The notes under the pieces are model-generated. The model did not search any database and was not told where the DNA came from. It saw nothing but the letters and a program-made list of their open reading frames with translations. DNA of 64,000 nucleotides from contig NC_133161.1 in the NCBI RefSeq assembly GCF_040802235.1, positions 149,039,121 through 149,103,120 on the forward strand, written 5' to 3'. Position numbers and translations under genes: made by a program. Shown piece by piece: positions 59,001-64,000 of the stretch; position 1 is the stretch's first letter, and every line of letters starts with the position of its first letter. This stretch comes from Manis javanica. Lineage: Eukaryota > Chordata > Mammalia > Pholidota > Manidae.

Positions 59001-59843
59001 GATAAAAGCTATTTTTTTAAAAAAAAAGTATTTCTAGATTGGATCTTTGAACCTCACCTAAAAATGATTTTTCTATCTTCCACTTAACCATGTACTGCAG
59101 GTAAAATGCGATAGTCTGATGATAAGTGGGGGCTTGAGGGTTTAACAGTTAAACTCTAAAGATGAATATTTAGCTTCAGTTTTCAGACCAACTCCACGTT
59201 ACCCAAACTGAAGCCAGCAGTCAGAGAAATTTCAAAGGCTAAATGCTACCGACCTTTAAAAAACGTGACACTGTTTGTGCCAAATCATTCCAATTTCTAA
59301 GCTCTCTGAAGGTGACACAGATGTGTTCAGCAATTTGGGAAAACCAGCAAGAGATGCCATTTGCATTGCTTTGAGATGAAATGTGATGTGATGATTTCCC
59401 AAGATCAACCATGATAAAATGAGCAAGCAACAAGATGAGTTGAGCTGGAAAGGAAGGCACTGGGTGGGTTTTTAGACCACGACTCTGTGACTTTATGATC
59501 CAAACCACATCGACCAGGTGAGAGTCAAAAAATGTCATCATTTTAAAACACCTGGCCTGGGAATTGGCAGGATTTATTTCTATTGGTCTAATCACCTGGA
59601 TGTGATTTTACCAGCATCAGCAAGAGAGCAAGGTCTGGTTTTAGGAAATAGGAAGGATGCACCCGTCCACTCCCAACACGGCCTGCTCGCTCACCCTGCT
59701 GCTAAGTAACGTCTACCACTACCGACTCAGTCTTTAACTAAATGACTAAGCAGATTAGCACGCCTGGTCATCAAACTGCAGCGGTGAGTCAGACTGCAAT
59801 GCTGTCGAAACTAAAGGCTGGCTAGGAGGCGGGTAAGCTATAC
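56024..59843 (-). other. NCAM1: NCAM1 intron between VASE and exon 8
   Basis: About 3.8 kb of intronic DNA. The part from 58840 to 59560 next to VASE is AT-rich. I recognise no further exon or well-preserved repeat. Confidence 0.7.
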
Positions 59844-59873
59844 CTCTTGCTTCTCTGGTCGAGTCCACGAGGC
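59844..59873 (-). CDS. NCAM1: NCAM1 VASE exon (30 nt, Ig4 variable insert)
   Basis: A 30-nt mini-exon encoding ASWTRPEKQE, identical to the VASE peptide known from other mammals. It follows a long pyrimidine tract (TTGTCCTCTCCAG|GCC) and ends at AAGAG|GTATAG, a weak donor. Length is a multiple of three and the phase is 0, so it slots between exon 7 and exon 8 without shifting frame. VASE inclusion rises with neuronal maturation and reduces NCAM-stimulated neurite growth (known for the gene). The weak donor fits optional inclusion. Confidence 0.96.
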
Positions 59874-62800
59874 CTGGAGAGGACAAGACAGAAAACACAA
59901 CAAGAGAGTGGTGAGACTCCCGGCGTGCCCGCCGCACCCCGAGCACATGCAGCTGCTCTAGATTCAGAACGTTTTCCGAGGCCCACTTCCAAACGTCTGT
60001 TTCTCACCCAATTTAGTTTAGCGTTTAGCTTATGTTTAGCTTTCCCCCCCCTTATGCACATCAAGATGTATGATCAAAGGAAAAGACCTTCCTAATCTTG
60101 GTAGAGGTATATTTATATGGGTGCCGGCAGACATGTCAGACTGCTCCTTGTCTAAAACATCTAGAACATTCCTTGTAATATTTGGTGGTGACTGACTAGT
60201 TCTAACCACGCACTCTAGACAATTAGAGAAGAGGTTTCCTCCTTGGGGTTTCATTAGACATCTTATCACAAATATACTAGCATCACTTTGTACTCATGCG
60301 TTTTATAACTCTTTGCATACATCCATTAAAAACCCAATTTTTATCTAAAACAGAGGAAAAAGAAAGGAGCAGAGCGGTCCATTAGGAATGGGAAGTGTGG
60401 AGTCCCCAAGATTATCAGTCAGGAAGCTTTGGGGTACCAAAGTGATGAGGGGGAGCTCGACTTGGTTCTTACAGCAAGAGGAATGCCCAAACGGCACCAG
60501 GCTTAAGTGTGCCCCATCTTCACGGAGTGAGCCAACGCAGGACACAGGAGTTTGGGCATTTCCCTACCCACCTCTCGATTTACAAAGAAATTAATCTGAC
60601 CCTTGGGAATCTACTCTGCTCAGTTCTTCTGTTTTCATGTTGGGAGTCAACAGCATCGCCCCTGCATTGTTCTTTTTGTCAAGGGGCCTATCTGCCTGAC
60701 TGCCCGATATACAACATGGAGAAAGGACAGGACAGGTGCCAGCGGCAGGGCAGTGCGGTCCAGGGAGTGCAGACGGGGCAGGCAGCATGGAGTAAGAGCC
60801 CACTCAGTGGAGGAGCTTTGGTGGGAGATGAGGATGAGAATGTTGGATTACGGCACATGAGGCTGGAATGAAGGTGAGAACAGGAAATCACGCACAGCAT
60901 GGCGAATGTGCCTGCCAAGGCCACGTCACTCGGAAAGGTGTCTGTCTGTCACATACCAGGGCACACGAAGCAGGATATTTCAGTGGTTATATCATTTGAG
61001 TTGTTTTTCAAATCTGATTCTTCTTGTGTCTCTCCTAAATCACTACAGCTCTGTGGCTTTTAGAAGTAGTTGCTAGTGACACAATTAATTCCAGTAGGCT
61101 GGCCTACTGTCTGTGTGCCCCGTGTAATGAGGATGTGCTTTGGCCTTGATAATTTGGTGGCAGTGTAGCTCATTTTAAGACAATCTGGTATGCAAATATA
61201 TACACATAAAATTAATTTGAGTATGATTAGTAATTCTGCAAAAACTGTTAGTTCCAGGATCTTTTAATAGGCACACGTTTTGTCTTACACACAGTCTCCA
61301 GGAGTATGTATATAAACCACAGTGACGCATTCCTACACTCATCCTAAAGGGTTCCCTGTCACGAATGAGTCCGCACCCTGGATAAGCCAGACCTACTGCA
61401 GGCACCTTTTGAAATGTTTAAAAGTGGCACCAGTTTTGTATTGAATGAGAACTCTTCCTGGTGATAAGAAGCCCCAGTTTTCAGTGAATTCAGAATTTCA
61501 AAAGGTCTCTTTTTCTTGTGGGATGCTCTGTCAGCTCAAGATTTAAGGCTCCTGAAAGGCTTTTTATTTTTCCTGTCTCTCTCTTCTGATCTCAACCCTT
61601 CACCCCCTCCTCTTCTTACCATGAAGCTTCACATGCCTTTCCTTGCCAGTCATTTCAAATAAATGGTTCAAATAAGCACACAACGGATTTGTTCTGCTAG
61701 GGATAGATTATGCAAATCATCCCCTGGAGGTCTCACTCAGCGTGCAAACAGCACCTGGAATTCAGCGCCACTCATCTAACGTGAGTCTACGGGGAGGGGT
61801 CATGAAGTGATGCTGGTGCGCAGACTTCCTTTGTACCTGCACTTTCCCAGTGACCCGCATACACATCAATCACGCTGACCCACTGTGATGTTCAAATATG
61901 CTTAGTTTTGTTTGTCGGCATAATAGTGACCATCAAGAGATGGATTAGCTTTCGGGACAGATGCTCTTCCATAACGGTCCTGATGACCCAAACTAGGCCT
62001 GGCTACCATCAGCTGTGCAAAACCAACTCAACGGACTGAAGCTTAGCAGACTGACACCAGTCAGTCTCGAAGGTGTGGCTGGAGAACACTAGAGACACGA
62101 TCGAAGGAAGGGTTGACATTCAGCCTCACGGTCCTGGCTTTTGCTAGTTTTTCTCCTTCTTCTATTTGAAATGAACAGCTTCAGTATTCCAGTAGAAAGT
62201 CACTGCCCATCTATGGCTGGAAGCCTTTTGTCCCATGTTCTCTTGAATATTAGACTCAACTAAACAGTGAAGCGGAAGATGTTGCTTTAATGAGCTTATG
62301 TTGTAACCAGCTTCCCTGAAGCAACACTGAACCTTGCATGAAAATTATGAGCACCAGCATGGCACTGGATGCCCCACCTTCTGAGCTGGTCGCCCGGGGG
62401 GACGCCTGGCAGCCTCCACGTGCTTTGTGCTCGGCCTTTTCCACTCGACATTCCATCAGCGATGTGGACAAAGATATTTCCAGTAAGAGTTCGTACAAGC
62501 TTGGAAGCAACAGTAACACAGATGCTGGACAACTGCTTCACGGGAAGGCACTGAGCTGACCTGCCCTTGGGCCTTGTGTCCAGGGCTAGGGTCGCCCCTC
62601 ACAGCCGAGCCTCAGGACTGTGAGCGCACGGAACAGACAGAGGGGTGCGTGTGGGCTGACAGGCCTCTGGGAGAGTTCTGATGGGAGCCAGGCCTGACTG
62701 GTCAGAAAGATGGACCGAGATGGCTTTCCAGCCAGCCAGGGGCTGTTTGTGTCTGTGGCATTTTTGGTAATCCCAATGACTGGAGGTGGCTACTGGCATT

Positions 62801-64000
62801 TAAGGAAAGGGGACCAGTGGCATTAATATCTGGCATTGCACAGGAAAACCCCAATGAGGGAAGAGTCTTCCCAGATTGTCTGAGCAACCCGACTGAGAAA
62901 CACTGGGTTGCAACAAAGAAAACACAATTTTTAGCAGAAATGAATCTAAAATTCTGCACTGTGGGTGAAGCAACTGATTACATATGAGTAGGATTGGGGC
63001 TATGAGGCTTAAATGCAGTTCATGTAAAAAAGACCTGAGCACTATAGTTGACTACAAGCTCAATATGAAGAAACTGCTGGTGGGCTCATGGAACTGTGAC
63101 GCATGGATGCCCAGGTCAAGGGAGGCCTGTGTCAGCCACAAGGGGCTGTGAAATTTCACGATAGCACTTGTGAACCGCTGGACTCTTGCACGGGACAACC
63201 AGGAAGGTAAAAACCACACCCTCTAAGGAACTGAAAACAACTGGTGTGTGAAAAGGAAGAGCAGACTGGCAGAGGGCAAAACGGAATAGCTTCCTTAATG
63301 GCTCTCCTACGGAGGAATGAATGGAGAGGTGGGAAGACCGAGAAGCAGAAGGGGACAGGAAGTGGACCTTACAGGCCTCCACATTGGCTGCCTGCCCTAC
63401 AGACAACGGACACCATCACCTGGCAGGCAGGGGCTGAGTGACGTGCCAGCAGTGCTAGAAACGGGAGCCGGGTGGCATCTGGGATTCCGGCTTTGATGTG
63501 TCTCATGCTCAAGAGCCTCCTTCGCCATAGCATCAGCCACAACTGTCCATTCTTACCCACTTAGCAGCCATCCTGGTATTAAAGGGAGCACCGTTTCCTT
63601 CCACTCCTGCGATTCAGTGACTAATGGTCTCAATACGAATGCTGTACAGAGCAGCTTCACGTCGGGAGAACGCACAGAGCAGCAAAGTGAAGTGAGATTT
63701 GTTACCCGGAGTCTGACCCGCCCATGAGGGGCCCACCTTTGTTCTCTTATATTATTAGCTGTCCACCATACAAGATGGACATCATGCCTCTTTGAGGTCA
63801 ACAGATAATTAATAGCAATGTTGCCTTTTCAGTACAGGGTTCCCCTGCAGCAGATGTGCTGACTCGTCACATCGCTGGTGGTCTGACCTGTGCTGACCCT
63901 GACGCATGCAAGTTCCTGAAACAGCACTTAAGTGACCCTGAAGGCAGTCCAGAGTAAAAAGCCACAATACAACCTACGTGGCTGGGCCCAAACAGCGACC
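59874..64000 (-). other. NCAM1: NCAM1 intron between exon 7 and VASE (incomplete)
   Basis: The window ends inside this intron. I looked for exon 7 (first half of Ig4) on the minus strand and did not find it, so it should lie beyond 64000. The 60950-62300 region is AT-rich and has no clear repeat; it could hold regulatory sequence but nothing specific can be shown. Confidence 0.7.

Noticed and set aside
59874..64000. Search for NCAM1 exon 7 (first half of Ig4)
   Set aside because: No minus-strand segment with the expected Ig4 start, cysteine or EEK end was found, so the exon is assumed to lie outside the window.
1..64000. CRISPR array, prophage, operon or other prokaryotic systems
   Set aside because: Spliced exons, CpG islands, MIR/L2/L1 repeats and polyadenylation signals show this is mammalian nuclear DNA; no direct-repeat/spacer array was seen.

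Overview
The window is vertebrate nuclear DNA from a placental mammal. It carries the 3' part of NCAM1 (neural cell adhesion molecule 1) on the minus strand. The gene reads right to left: the earliest exon recognised lies at about 59.86 kb and the last coding exon ends at 18367. The identification rests on spliced reading frames that match NCAM1 exon by exon, with GT/AG borders and matching phases at every join. The interspersed repeats are old mammalian families (MIR, L2, MER5-like, decayed L1). I saw no Alu, B1/B2, canine, bovine or porcine tRNA-SINE, so I do not name the species.

Layout, left to right. 1-360 is a CpG-rich edge that may be the promoter and first non-coding exon of the next gene on the minus strand (TTC12 by mammalian synteny; inference only). 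361-8700 is intergenic with old repeats. 8760-10420 is a strong CpG island with no recognisable protein. 10420-15425 is intergenic with MIRs and an (AC)41 microsatellite. 15425-18366 is the NCAM1 3'UTR and 18367-18487 the last coding exon (19). Exon 18 (NCAM-180 insert), exon 17 and exon 16 (membrane span) follow at 19.8-22.7 kb. Exon 15, the GPI-anchor exon of NCAM-120, is at 29.4 kb. Exons 14 and 13 (second FN3 domain) are at 31.8 and 34.8 kb. The roughly 17.5 kb intron 12 contains the muscle-specific mini-exons MSDc, MSDb and MSDa and a candidate AAG triplet exon. Exons 12 and 11 (first FN3), 10 and 9 (Ig5) and 8 (second half of Ig4) lie between 52.4 and 56.0 kb. The 30-nt VASE exon is at 59.84 kb. 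From there to 64000 is intron; exon 7 and everything upstream lie outside.

How the parts work together. One transcription unit yields the major NCAM forms by alternative splicing and polyadenylation. Ending in exon 15 gives GPI-linked NCAM-120. Joining 14-16-17-19 gives NCAM-140, and including exon 18 gives NCAM-180. VASE changes Ig4, while MSDa/b/c and AAG add a Ser/Thr/Pro-rich hinge between the two FN3 domains. All these optional cassettes are multiples of three in length and keep the phase of their junctions. Ig5 carries the sequons that bear polysialic acid, and FN3-1 is the polysialyltransferase recognition domain.

I found no new biological system. The most useful observations are the intact optional mini-exons, a tandem (NAGNAG) acceptor at exon 14, a block of donor-like sites in a C-rich tract just after exon 8, an orphan CpG island, and GC-leaning divergence of the NCAM1 cytoplasmic tail.
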